Source: Gerris lacustris (lineage: Eukaryota > Arthropoda > Insecta > Hemiptera > Gerridae). Taken from it: a stretch of 64,000 bases of DNA. The position numbers and the translations under genes are program-made. The DNA lies in assembly GCA_951217055.1 (NCBI GenBank), contig OX578284.1:43365467-43429466 (forward strand), in the 5' to 3' direction. Of this stretch, positions 1 to 12,193 are shown one piece after another. The stretch's first letter is position 1. Every line of letters begins with the position of its first letter. A model generated the notes under the pieces. That model saw only the letters and a list, made by a program, of their open reading frames with translations. It was not told where the DNA came from and searched no databases.

Positions 1-893
1 AAGTTGATGTTTTATATTAGTTTTATTTTTGTATGTTTACGCAATTTCAGTATGCTGTAACCCACATTTTATGATTTATTACTGTAGTCTACATATTGTT
101 TTTCATTTGATTAAACTTTGGCAGTGACATTAATTTTGTAACAATGATTTTTTTCACGTGGGTACTATCAATACACATGTACATGAAATTTAGTTTCTTG
201 GAATGGGCACCTCCAGTTTGGTTTTTGGTGTATGAGGCAGAGTAAAGTGGGGGTGCTAGGTGGGTGTGGGGGCATCGTGTAGGAGTATTCTGGGATAGCC
301 AAGCCCTAGGCATGCAGTAGGATCGATTCTGAGGCTGTTACTTGCCGGGGTTGCCGCCACAGTACGCCACCGTACTTTTACCAACCAAGGGTGGGGGGTG
401 TTCTGTCCTCAGTACTAACTCGATGTCTGGCCATTATCAATCTCCGGGCCACTTTTACTAGAAAACGGGCCAAAAACCGACCTAAAACCCCCCCTCTCCC
501 CTCCGGATCCACCATATATAAATATATATATATATAACAATAATTATCCAACATATTATCAAATTTTCATTTGGTTTTTTTAATTACATACTATTTATAT
601 AAATTTTGTTCACGTACGAAAGAAAAAGTTTAAGTAGTTGATTGTTTCTCCTTCCTATTTGTTAGAAAATTTAACCGAATTTTCTCTAGTTGCAAAAATT
701 AAAAAGTGTGCTTTAAAATAAAGCGGAAACATGTATATATTTACTGCATAATGGTATATAACTTACTTTTATACATACATAAAAAATAACATTCATATAT
801 GTATATTCCTAACTGTAATCATGTGATATTTTCTTCTAGTTTATGTTACTTAACCTTACATATTTCTATATCTATATGCATGTAGATGTACGA

Positions 894-896
<3 letters not shown>

Positions 897-971
<75 letters not shown>
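897..971. repeat. (TA)n microsatellite
   Basis: A pure TA dinucleotide run of about 75 bp. The surrounding 1-896 and 972-2147 contain no gene I can support, only AT-rich DNA with short homopolymers. Confidence 0.95.
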
Positions 972-975
<4 letters not shown>

Positions 976-2137
976 GAATAAAGAAGGCTTGCCTATATAT
1001 CTATATCTACCATTTTATTTTTTTATCTTACTATAATATACTTAACGAATTATAGCTACCTATATTTGAATTTAATTAATATTTTAATACTATAGATTCT
1101 AGATTTATGAATTACCTCAAAAATGATCTAGTATTAGAAAGTGCTATTAATAAATTAAAGTATAAAAAATGTAATTGCAATTGAAATTTTACTCATTTTT
1201 TTCTTGTTGATTTTGGACGGTTCAGATATGTTCTGATTGGTTCATCAATTCAGTGTTTGTAACACCTTTCTCTCAGTAGTAGTAAGTAGATAGTGGAAAC
1301 CTTTTTTAAAAAAATTGAGTGCTTTTTTGAAATAGTTAGTGATTTTTTTTCTAATTTCATCATTTAAGTAATACAATTTAAATTTAAAAATTATTATTCA
1401 AATTAACTTTACTGCCCATAAAATATCTCTTTAAAGTATCTTAAACACGTTTAAAAACGAAAAACAGAACCGCAAAGCAATATTTAAGATGTCTCATTTA
1501 ATTTTTTAGTTACCAGCTATAACCCCCATCCTTTGCTCCCTAAAAACTTTTGGCCGCGACCTACATTTTAAGTAACTCCTATTCTATTTTTCAACAAAAA
1601 TTTCGTCGTTTTTTAACAGATACTAAATTATGTTCACCGTAAATTTAGTTTTGTAGAGCAGAAAATATTACTTTAAAAGTTTTTGTGAAATGAAATAAAA
1701 GATTAAACCGTATTTCATTAATTATATATGCTTTGAGGTAATAAATAATTTATTCTGGAATCATTCTAATTCATATTTATATTCTTTCTTCTTATTTATC
1801 TAATAAATATATTTTAATAATACCATTATGTATTTAATTTATTTAATAGTACTAGAACTAATTATTATTATTTTATGAAAATCAAATTTTTATTATTTAT
1901 TTTGTCATTTTTCTATGCATTTATTTATTTTTTTAATATTCTAGAAGTTACTTTCATGCACATAGGTATATGCTTTAAATTTTAAATATATTTATGTGTA
2001 TTATCTGAACGTAACACACACACACTTATGTATATATACTGTCCAAATACATTATGTGTATGTTTCTACATTCCCACATACAGCATACACTTTAATAATA
2101 TATGAACTTTATATTTGCTCATACATATCTTATATTG

Positions 2138-2143
<6 letters not shown>

Positions 2144-2210
<67 letters not shown>
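2144..2210. repeat. (TA)n microsatellite
   Basis: A TA run of about 65 bp. The 80-codon frame across it encodes mainly alternating Tyr and Ile and is not a gene. The stretch 2211-3700 is AT-rich with many TTAATTAA words and no gene. Confidence 0.95.
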
Positions 2211-2219
<9 letters not shown>

Positions 2220-3949
2220 AATGTAGTAATGTAATAAAGAAACTATGTTGGATACATTTAAACCCGAAATATATAAATATATTTCTATACTTAATTCCTA
2301 TTATTGTATTATTTTTTCGTCAAATTAAAATTATAATAGTGTAATTGTTCGGTCATTTTTTGTTTTTGTTTTTCTAGTTTATTGTTATAAGGAAGGAAAT
2401 AACATATTAACTTAGTAAAAAAAAAAAATCACAAATAAACAAACTATACAAAAAAATAGAATCCTGGCAATAAATAGGAAATTCGCAAGGGTTGTGATAC
2501 TAGAGAAGAGAAAGGAGGTGGAATGGAGGTTACCGAGAAACCAGTGTAGGCGTTTTAGCACATTGCAAACCAAAAACCAACCCTATAAATCCATAGAAAT
2601 TGCAAAATAACAAGTTCTGATGAAATAAACAACTAAACAAGGCTACAACAGGATAAACAACTCTAAAGAAGAAACAAAGGATAAACAATAACTTCAAACA
2701 AATCAGGATTAGAATGTAATGGCAAGAGAGGTTAGTATCATCTTACTTTCATTATTCATCTTTTTTTTTTATTAGTATTTAAATTTATTCAATTAATAAA
2801 TTAGTACACTGAATGATTTTATTATTTTTAATTATTATAACAGCTGTTTTTTTATTAAATTAATTTATAAGCTAGATTAATTAACATTAATTTTTGTCAA
2901 TGAACTAATAATATGGTTAAGTAGTGGCTGAAAAATTTTCTCTACTATAGTTTATTTTATAATTAATTATTCATTAATACAGGTTGCTTTTTTTTTATTA
3001 AAAGCAAATTTAATTCATATTTATTACCTTAATTAGTCTTCATCACTGAACTAATAATCAACCTAATAATTGAGAAGTTGTTTGAAGTCTTAATTTGATT
3101 TATTTAAATTATTTTAGCACAACTGTTTATTTAATTAATTAAATATTAGCACAGCTGTTTAGCTTTGCTTTTGTTTATTTAATTAATGAGCTAATAATTT
3201 CATTTATAAGTATCTGTGGCTGAACTGTTTAATTTTTTTTTTAAGAATTTGCTAATTTATTCATTAAAACAGATGTTTTTTTTTTGTTTATTCTTAAATA
3301 TATTTATAAGCTTAAGGAATTAATAATTAATTAACTAATTATATATTATTAATATTTCTGTGAGAAGTTGAATATTTAGTAAATTAATTAATTAAATCAG
3401 TTTCTTTAAATAGCTTATATCAGTTAACAGTTCACTGATAGTAAAAGCTGGTTTAAACTAATAATTTTAATTATTTATTTACATATTATCTTACCAAATA
3501 AGTAACAATAATTCATTAATTAATTCTATGAACCATTTGTTTGTTTATCATTATAAATTAAATAATATAACTGTGTGGTGAAACGTGGTCAAAAGTGGTT
3601 GAAACCCAATTTATTATCAATTCTAAGTGATTAGGATATTATCAATTTTAATATATCCTCTACTCATAATAATATCTGATATTAAAGATCTTTTTTTTAT
3701 TATGATATCGGATTTTGAAGTACTTGATAGTATATAGTTAAGGTGATATTTTTTTTTGAGTGAGGTTATAGATAACAAAGGAAAGTTATAATATGATATA
3801 GGTTATAAAAATAGAATTATAATCATAGGAAATGGATGTCATATAATGAGAAAGACTATATTTAGAGACTTCATGTTTGAGGTTTTCAATAAATTAGGTA
3901 GGTTAAGGTTATATTACAGAGATAACAGGTACCGTAGAGGTTATAGATG

Positions 3950-4660
3950 TCATGAAAGGTTATTTCATAGGTTATGTGCATTGTAGAATGATATACAACA
4001 TATCATATTATAGATTTATAATGGTAGAAATATCAAATTGTAGATGTGTAATGGTAGAAATATCAAATTATAGATGGATAATGGTAGAAGTATTAAATCA
4101 TAGATGTATAACGGTTGAAATATCATATTGCTGTAGTGGATGTATAATGATAGAAATATCACATTGTAGATGTATGATGGTAGAAATATCATATTGTAGA
4201 ATTATATAATGATAGAAATATCATAATATAGATGTGTAGTGCCAAAAATGATATATCATTAAAAGGTTACATCAGACAGGTAACAAGTATTACAAAGGTT
4301 ATTGATATTATGGAACGGTATCATAGAAATATGATATGATGTCATAGAAAGGTTACAGCAGAGATGTAGCAGGTATCATTGCGGTTATAGGTATCATGAA
4401 GAGGTTACCATCATGCGTTATGTGTATCATATTTTAGATTTAGCAATATAATGTTAAAAGGTATATGTATCAGAGGTTATAGATATCATATAAAGGTTGT
4501 TTACTAGAGGTTATAGTTATTGTAGAAAGGTTATAACTGGAGTCATTTTAGATTTAGCAGTAATGTTAAAAGGTATGTATCAAAGAGGTTATGGATATCA
4601 TATAAAGGTTGTTTACAAGAGGTTACAGTTATTATATAGAAAGGTTATTACTAAGGCAAG
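3950..4660 (+). repeat. degenerate 30-33-bp array and GGTTAT-rich tract
   Basis: At 4010-4240 about seven units of TAATGGTAGAAATATCA and TTGTAGATGT-like sequence. At 3770-4660 there are scattered GGTTATAGATATCATATAAA-type repeats. The open frames here are repeat artefacts. Confidence 0.65.
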
Positions 4661-5229
4661 GCGTTTCAAAGAAAATGTGAGGTCTGGGATGTTTTTTAAA
4701 ACCATTTTAAAAAAAAATTATGGAAAAGATAAAAATATGTTTACCTAATGTTTATTTAATTATAACATTTATCTATCACACAGAAGCTTTGGATGCTTTA
4801 GTAATCCCATGTCGATAATTTCATTAAGTAATTCTGCCGTTTTCTAATCTTGGTTTGAAATTGGATTTGAACATGCTCTTTAGCCCATCCTTGCCCTTTA
4901 GCAATGTTCACATTCAAAAATGTATGTTACTTTTAATTTTCAATCTTTAAATATGTATATAACTTCAAAAATAATTATTAATTGAAGAAATAAGTGTCAA
5001 CTTTAGCGCTTTTCTCTCTTTAATATTAAATGTATAATTTTGTCATAAAATGTTGCGATGAAAATAATATAGTCTTCAGCAGATGATTGGTTTTAGCGAA
5101 TTTTCAAAGAAAATTACGCTATTGCAATGGCTTCAAAATTTTTGTAATGCGAATTTTTGAAAATTTTTTCCATGGAAATCCGTTTTAGACCATTCTGAAT
5201 TGATTCCTAAAATTTAACACTTTTTTTTA

Positions 5230-5640
5230 TGTATGTATGTATATATGTGTCACTCCAGACGATATCTCCCCTTAGCATGCACTTAAAAATTTCAAACAAA
5301 TTTTAAAATGTCAATAATATCAAAAGAAAGGATGAGTTCGTTGGCCAGAATTTTTGGAGTCCATTTAGAGGTCAAATTTTGACCATTTAGGGTCAAAAAA
5401 CGTGTTTTTTCCATTTTACCCCCCTTTTATGTGAAAATATGATAAAAGTGTACATAACAACAATTACTGTACTCTTAAAGAGCTTTCCAACGACATGCAT
5501 CTTGAAGGGTAAATACGATTTTGACTTTTGTACCTCGTACCCCTGTGTACCAAATTTTTTTTTCACCCATGCAAATTCTAAACCAAAATTTTCCTATATT
5601 ATCATAAGCTTATAATCCGCAGATTTCTTTGAAAATTCGC
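5230..5640 (-). repeat. family C fragment
   Basis: On the minus strand this matches the 33.6-34.0 kb family C copy: GGGGTACGAGGTACAAA, CATGTCGTTGGAAAGC, TAAGAGTACAG and ATATTTTCACATAAAAGG. The tandem 120-bp units are not present. Boundaries are approximate. Confidence 0.65.
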
Positions 5641-5929
5641 TCATTAAGTCATGGTGCATGACTGGACTTTTTTAACTACGATTTATTGCCAGATCTGTGG
5701 TGATTTCATTTTTTGTGGCAATAATTCCTTTTAGTCTAAACTAGAACTGACATATAGGTTTATATATATTTCACTATAACTATAGGTATATAAGACGTCT
5801 TGGTATATTATATCTTAATTAGAAAAACATTTAGTAATATAATTCACATTAATACAATATACTAATAAAGCCATACTTGATTCAATTATTTATACTTAAA
5901 ATTACAACAAATAATTAAGACAAAAAATC

Positions 5930-6150
5930 TGTCCGAACACTTTGTCCAGTGATTTCCATTTGTTAGTTGTTTCGGGTTTTCATTGTAATATTAATTATTC
6001 AAACATTTTATTAAAATTTACCATAAAAATAATTCCAGCCTGGCGGGGAATCGAACCCAACCTCTCGCCCTTTGCAAGTAAATTGATTTTTTATCAAAAT
6101 CTAAGAGTCTAGATTTTTCCCGGGAAAACTATACTTATATAGTTAGATTC
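5930..6150. repeat. family I SINE-like repeat
   Basis: It matches 36250-37545 outside the RTE insertion: TTGTCCAGTGATTTCCATTT, GGCGGGGAATCGAACCCAAC, CCCTTTGC and ATTTTTCCCGGGAAAAC. The minus strand contains GGTTCGATTCCCCGCC, a box-B-like Pol III motif; no convincing A box. Confidence 0.6.
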
Positions 6151-6169
6151 GTATTAAAATTTATTAAAT

Positions 6170-7183
6170 TTATGAATTTTGTAAATCAAAATGTTTTTCA
6201 ATGAAAATATTTATGAGAAAAGGTTTTGCAGGTACCTAGTGTCCCCAAATTTTGCGCAGAAATGTATTTCTCGATTTACCTCAGAGTATGATTTTTCTCA
6301 TGAATGTCAAATTTTAACGGAATCGGCGGATATTAGTTTTGGCTCCAAGCATTTATTAAAAAACACTTTTTTGGACTCAGGGGACCTTAAAACTTGTAAA
6401 TAAATCAAAATCTTAAAATCGAACTTTCCCATTTACATATAATACGTATATGAGAAAGTATAAATGAACTAGGTACATATCCAAAACTACTATTTTATGT
6501 ATACTAAATTTTATTTAAATCGATTTTTTGTTCAGGTTGATCTGCAAACCACAGATAACAAAATATATATTTATATTATCTCAGGGTATAAATTCAACGA
6601 AATCTCTTATAGTATAATGTTCTGATAGTGGTATCTGGTGTCTACATATTAGGCATATGTGAAAATAAAGAATAACAAATCCGTCATATATTTAGCTTCT
6701 GTATTTTACGGTAATTTTCCCCTACTTTCTAAGAACTTTAATGTAAGTTTTACTCGTGATAGTAATAAAATGCAATGTCTATATTTAGAAAGTTTTGGGT
6801 TGTCTTAATTAAAATAGAGTGAAGTAGTTTGATAATAATAGAATTTTTACACCCCCCCCCCCCCCGAGAATATCAAAGAGAGTTTTCTCTGATAAAATAC
6901 TTCTAAAAGTTTCACTGATAACTGTTATTTATAAAGCTACTGATAGTGGGGCAATACTCTACTAAGTAGTTTTACAGAACTCACGATATTAAGAGCTCAT
7001 TCATTCTAAAATATTAATGGTATTCTAATCAAGTTTACTCTAAGTAATTGGTGATAAATTAAAAATAAATTGAGACAAGTAAATTTCAAATAGTTAAAAT
7101 GCAGTTTTTCACATAACCAAAAAGTAAGGTTTTAGGTGGAAAAATCTTGCGAACGGCAATAGCAATAGTTATTTATGTATCAA
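6170..7183. other. no gene seen
   Basis: AT-rich sequence with a C run at 6851-6865. The 70-codon frame at 6191 has no recognisable motif. Confidence 0.6.
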
Positions 7184-7186
7184 GGC

Positions 7187-7992
7187 GCAGCAAAATGGAT
7201 TTGTGCTAATAAGTTTTAGCTCCGAGCCGAAGGCGAGGATAGGCTAAACAAATTTACTTCAGAGGCGAAGCCGAGGCAGGAAATTTATTCCTTTTTAGGG
7301 TCCGTAGGCAAAACCAAGGACCCTTGTTATGTTCACTTTTGTCATATTTTCATTGAAGAGAGGGGTAAAATAGAAAAACAGGAAAAATTGTTTTATTATT
7401 TTAATATAAAATTATAAATATTACTATTTTTGATCCGAATTCAGATGATGAATAACATTTTTTATTGTTTAAGATTAAAATGCACGATCAGCTCAATATT
7501 GCAAGCATACAACTGCATTGCACACCTAGTAGGTAAAAGATTTAAAGAAATTTAAGTTCTAAAAATACGAAAGTTTGTGTCATCAAGTTGAAAAAAAAAA
7601 CAAAGGCAAAACGAATTCAGTGTTGCCATTGTTTTTTTTTATTAACAGCTGTTTTTTATCTCAATTTTTAGCCATTTTTTTAATAATGACTGTAAAATAA
7701 TATTATTTGTTTTATTATTATAATTAATAAAGATATTGTCAAAAAAATAAAATAAAATAATAAATATTTAGCAGAATATTTCACTTAAATATATAAAAAT
7801 GAACATTGTGGGAGAGTTCATAACCTGCGATATAGTAACATTTTCTTAAAATTTTGCTGACACTGAACGTTTGCTGAAACTTTAATATTTTGATGACACT
7901 TTATTTTTTTGGTGCGTTTTTTTTAAAAAAAGAATCAAGAAAAATGACATTTTGCAGATTGAAAACAGTACAACAATGCTTAATTTTGCTGC
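7187..7992. mobile_element. family D element, copy 1, interrupted by family C
   Basis: Termini GCAGCAAAAT (7187-7196) and ATTTTGCTGC (7983-7992). It matches copy 2 in intron 2 of the Drep2-like gene on both sides of a family C segment (about 7296-7532). There is no coding sequence. The shared 10-bp inverted ends and internal GGCGAAGCCGAGGCAGG make this a defined family. Confidence 0.6.
7296..7532 (+). repeat. family C 3' part nested in family D
   Basis: Matches 34005-34201 closely: CACTTTTGTCATATTTTCAT, TTATTGTTTAAGATTAAAAT and CTGCATTGCACACCTAGT. It interrupts family D between GAGGCAGGAAA and AAAGATTTAAAGAAA, so C arrived after D at this locus. Confidence 0.65.
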
Positions 7993-8875
7993 CATGAATA
8001 GATAAAGAAATTATCTATTAAACAATCGAAAAGTATGTTAAGTTATGTGAACAAATTGGAAAAAATACAGCAAAGATGACTAAATTTATCTCTTAAACAA
8101 TGTATCACTTAAACTTTCAAATTAATAATTATTATAAAACTTAATATGACACGTCGAAGTATGATAGAAGCTGAATACTAGAGATGTGAACAGCGTTTTA
8201 CTTTATCGAATCTTCTTATTTCCTTTTTGAGCCTGTGTTATTTATTGTTAGGAATTTTATTCTTTATAAGTTGGTAGCACTTTGCTTTTATGGGGATTGT
8301 TTACAACCTGTAGGTAATTAACTCAATTATTCGCTTTTTTTAATACGTATGTTTGAATGAACTATGTATTCGTATTCATGGTTTTCTTTGCATATTAATT
8401 TATCAAATTTCATTATTATTTGCGTCTTTGAATGAGCTAATTCATTTCCATCATCAAGATTAATCAAATTGTATTGTATACCTACAGATTCATCAGGTTT
8501 ATCTCTATTTTTTATTTTTTTAACCAGTTCTTTATAATACTCACAGATCTTAAAACACAATAAAGTTAAATTTATCTCTAGCAGGAACGAAAAGTAACTT
8601 TTCAGGGCTAGTTTGTAGGTTAAAAGGTTGGTATTTTCATGCCCTTTCTTAAAAAAGGGAAATAATGTGAAAACGGGGATATAATGTAAAAACAGGATTA
8701 TAATCCACGATCGCCAATCTAATTATTATTTTGTAAATAGTAGAGAATGAATGGCAAATTAAATGTAGTGAATTTGTTGAAATCAGGTTAGCAACACTGC
8801 TTTTAAACTTCCAGCTGTAGTGCGAGTCATTCTACGGTGTTTTGTTTACTTTTGTTTAGCTTTCGTTACTTTTTT

Positions 8876-9657
8876 ACTTTTCCTCACTACTAATAGTAGG
8901 AAAAGTATTATTTTCACAAAAATTTTTTTTTCGAGATTTCAACGGAATTGTCCGTTTTAGGACAATATACATGACAATACACATACATACATGACGTATG
9001 TATGTGTGTGTGTATGTGTGTTATCATCGTAGCGCCCAAGGAATTTAACCTAGAGAGTTGAAACTTGGCAGAAAAATCAGTCCTAACCTGTAGTTGTGCC
9101 GCCCGGAAAATCAAGAGCAGCAAAAATTTAAAAAAATCGTAATAAATCGAAAATGCTTCTGATCGAGTTGAAATTTTGCTCGAATGTACCTCTCTGTATG
9201 ACAAACAAGCCCACTAAATTTAATTTTGATTTTGGCCGCCATTTTAAAGTTATAAATTTTTGAATTTTTAAACTTTGACTGTTAATAATACTGAAAGTAT
9301 AAATAAGTTTTTGACATATAGCATATCGTTGGAACCGAAAGAAAGTAAGGAACAAATATAAAAAAAAAACGGTGAAATTCCATCAATTAGTTTAAAAGTT
9401 ATAAGCGAATATAATTATTTATTAGTGCAATAATTTTGATGACGTCAAAGTTTGTTTACATCTGTCAAAATACCGCCAAACTTCAAATAATTAAATAAAA
9501 TATAGGTATTAAAAATAAGGTTTTTTTTAAGAATGATAATAAATCAGTTTGTTCAGAACGGTCACCCATCCAAGTACTGACCACGTCCAATGCTGCTTCC
9601 TCCTGCTGCGAAGCAGCAGGAGAGGCCACTTTAGTGGCCTCATAAGTGAGGAAAAGT
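8876..9657 (+). mobile_element. family A element: 13-bp TIRs, 5S-like segment, two hairpins
   Basis: Perfect 13-bp inverted termini ACTTTTCCTCACT (8876-8888) and AGTGAGGAAAAGT (9645-9657). Near the right end the minus strand carries a 5S-rRNA-like stretch (9556-9598). This is followed by two perfect hairpins, CTCCTGCTGC/GCAGCAGGAG (9600-9622) and AGGCCACT/AGTGGCCT (9623-9640). The body includes GACGTCAAAGTTTGTTTACA. A second, inverted copy lies at about 56.4-58.7 kb. No protein is encoded and no clean target duplication is seen. Confidence 0.75.
9556..9598 (-). ncRNA. 5S rRNA-derived fragment (internal promoter region)
   Basis: On the minus strand it reads AAGCAGCATTGG, then GTGGTCAGTACTTGGATGGG and TGACCG. 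This parallels the 5S rRNA segment AAGCAGCGTCGGG, then GGTTAGTACTTAGATGGG, which is the internal control region recognised by TFIIIA/Pol III. Both flanks of 5S are missing, so it is a relic or a borrowed promoter, not a 5S gene. Confidence 0.7.
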
Positions 9658-10429
9658 TCCGAGGTACCCCGTACCCGATTTTTTTTATTACTTTAAAAGT
9701 GATTATTAATTTTTTTTAATCATTTATATATAATTTATATTATTTTATTTCTGTATTAAATTAGTTTAATAAAGAAATACAAATGTTTTCTTTGTTGAAT
9801 ATATCTTATATAGCGCTTTTTGTGGAGATAATTAAATTTATTTTTCTACACTCACAATAATAAAATTTTCTTAAAATTGTCTTTAAGATCATCAACATTA
9901 CGTGTAACAAACCTTCTTATATTGGTGAGTCATTATTACACTTTTTTGTGCTTTTAAAATTTTATCTCGGTTCTCGGTATCCGTACGACGAGCAAACGTC
10001 ACGTTCGTCCATTGATTCTAATTATAGACTAAGAATGCAATATAGATTAATATTTCATTTAGTCAACCTTATTTAAATGGATATTATTTTTCTTTGCTGA
10101 CATTAGATTTTGAATCATTTTCTCTATTTTGAAGATAAAAGGATAGCGTGAGATGATATTCTTTAAGGCCTTCTTGATTGGTTTAGATTCCATTGGCTAC
10201 TTTAAAACCTCAAAGGTTTCATATTCCTAAATTTATTACCCTATACGTACCGATGTTATTGGTTTTGTAGAATACTTCTTAGCATTTCATCTCAATTCTA
10301 TATTGAAATCGGTCCGTTTTAAGGAATGATTCGATCTCCTTTTTTTCCTTAATCAATCCTATTGTAGTTGGTTCTTTTTAAAAATAATTTGATGCCTCTT
10401 ATTACCTTACTAAAGGTCTTTGTTTAGAA

Positions 10430-10432
<3 letters not shown>

Positions 10433-10489
<57 letters not shown>
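10433..10489. repeat. (TA)n microsatellite
   Basis: A TA run of about 57 bp in an otherwise featureless interval. Confidence 0.95.
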
Positions 10490-10493
<4 letters not shown>

Positions 10494-12159
10494 ATAGTTT
10501 CTATTCGATGAGCTTATTGGACTATACTTCCTGGATCTGCCGTTACTAGAGAACATTTGGAACGATTAAGTCCGAAATGGACAATTGGTTATTGTTTCCA
10601 CGCTCATCTTTACCTGTTCAAAACCCACAGGACCTTTAAGGTGAAATCTAGAGGACAATACTTTCCAACAACTTGCTTTATTTAGGTTGGTTCACTTCTT
10701 AGCCCTTTTGTTGAACCTCTTAAAATGGTAATACTTAATCATTTTTTTTTATATTTCCAAACTTGGCAAGATTGTCAATTTCTCACTTCCTTGTCAGCTG
10801 TTATCAATCCATCCAGTTCTTATACTCTAAATCCATGTGTGACCTTAGAACACACAGTCTTGTCTTTAGGAATTGCACAGTTCCTGAAGACAAATTAACA
10901 TATGGCTTTCAACTTTCTTGATCATCAGATAGATTATCCTATCTGCATCTACTAATCAGGTAGATCATTCTATCTAACCAGATAGATCACCTATCTACAT
11001 CTACTATTCAAGAAGATAATTCTACCTAATAACCAGATCATTAACCTTAAATTTTTTCTTTAATTATGCCAACACGAGTATTAAAGACTATAATGTGGCC
11101 AATATTAACATTTGAAATGGATTTTGTCATCAAATATATTTGAGGTATTTTTCGAATCTCTACTCTGTTTGTGTTTGGGTTGAAGACATTATCCAAATGA
11201 TTTACTATTGAAGCTGCTATTAGTATTCTTGAGAATGGTATTAAAATGTTAATTCACTTTCTCTGAGATGGAATACTCATCGTAAAACCTAGATTGTTAC
11301 ACTAGATTAGCTGGTATCAATCTATCCAGTTCTTATATTTTAAGTTACTGGGCACTTCCGGAAGACAAATTAGCATAGGACTTTAAATTTTCTTGATTAT
11401 CAGATACATTGTCCTATCTATCGATAAGATAGATTATCCTATCTGCAGCTCAAAAAAAAATAAAACAAAAATACTGAATAAAACTAAATCTCATGTAGAC
11501 AGTGTCCTGTCATGAAATGTGTTAAAATTCACTAAGCTCTAAATGAAATTGTGGATTTGTATAAAAAACAAACAAACAAACTCACAGATACTCTTCTTTA
11601 TATGTATAGATTGTGATATTGTTGTTTTTCGACAGTTAACTTATCAATTTTGTACTAATTTTTAGAATCCTTTTTAAAATCATTCTATCCATTGAAAATT
11701 TAGCTTCCGAAATCATGAAGGCATTGATTCCTAAAATATACTTGCGAAATCCTTTGGAAGGAAGAAGGAAGCCGAAGTACCCACTTTTCCATCACTCCAT
11801 GAACACCCCTATATTATCACTCGAAGTGAAAAAAAAAAAAAAAATCCTTTGGGATCTTTGGTGGTAATAATCTTGTTAAAAAAGATGCTAACTGTCCTAT
11901 TAATGAACAGCGAGATAAGGAGCTACTTGATTGCTAAAGTTTGAGGGCTCTCCACTCTCCATGCACTTGTCCAGATTTACCAACCCGCTCTGATAAGGAA
12001 ATTTTCATCACTTCATATCGATTTTTTGTTCTCTCACAACTTCGCATCCTTAAAAACCTTGAAGCTTCCTTCCATCCATCCTCCTGGTGATAAGAATTTT
12101 ACATTTCTTTCATTGTCTCTGATAATTGATAAATCACGTAACGACTTCTTTATTTCCCA

Positions 12160-12162
<3 letters not shown>

Positions 12163-12192
<30 letters not shown>
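12163..12192. repeat. poly(dT) run of about 30
   Basis: An uninterrupted T run. The surrounding ORFs on both strands read through it and are not credible. Confidence 0.9.

Positions 12193-12193
<1 letters not shown>

Larger units (their letters stand above)
8571..9835 (+). repeat. family E copy interrupted by family A
   Basis: The 5' part (8577-8875) and the 3' part (about 9680-9835) match the uninterrupted copies at 40.6 and 41.2 kb. Shared words include GGGGATATAATGTAAAA, TTGTTGAAATCAGGTT, CATTCTACGGTGTTTTGTTT and TTATATAGCGCTTTTT. In those copies TTTAGCTTTCGTTAAAC continues directly into TTATTACTTTAAAAG. Here 0.8 kb of family A separates them. Confidence 0.8.

Noticed and set aside
2102..2344. 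80-codon frame rich in Tyr-Ile
   Set aside because: Translation of a (TA)n microsatellite.
9556..9598. Functional 5S rRNA gene
   Set aside because: Only the internal control region is present, with both ends replaced by element sequence.
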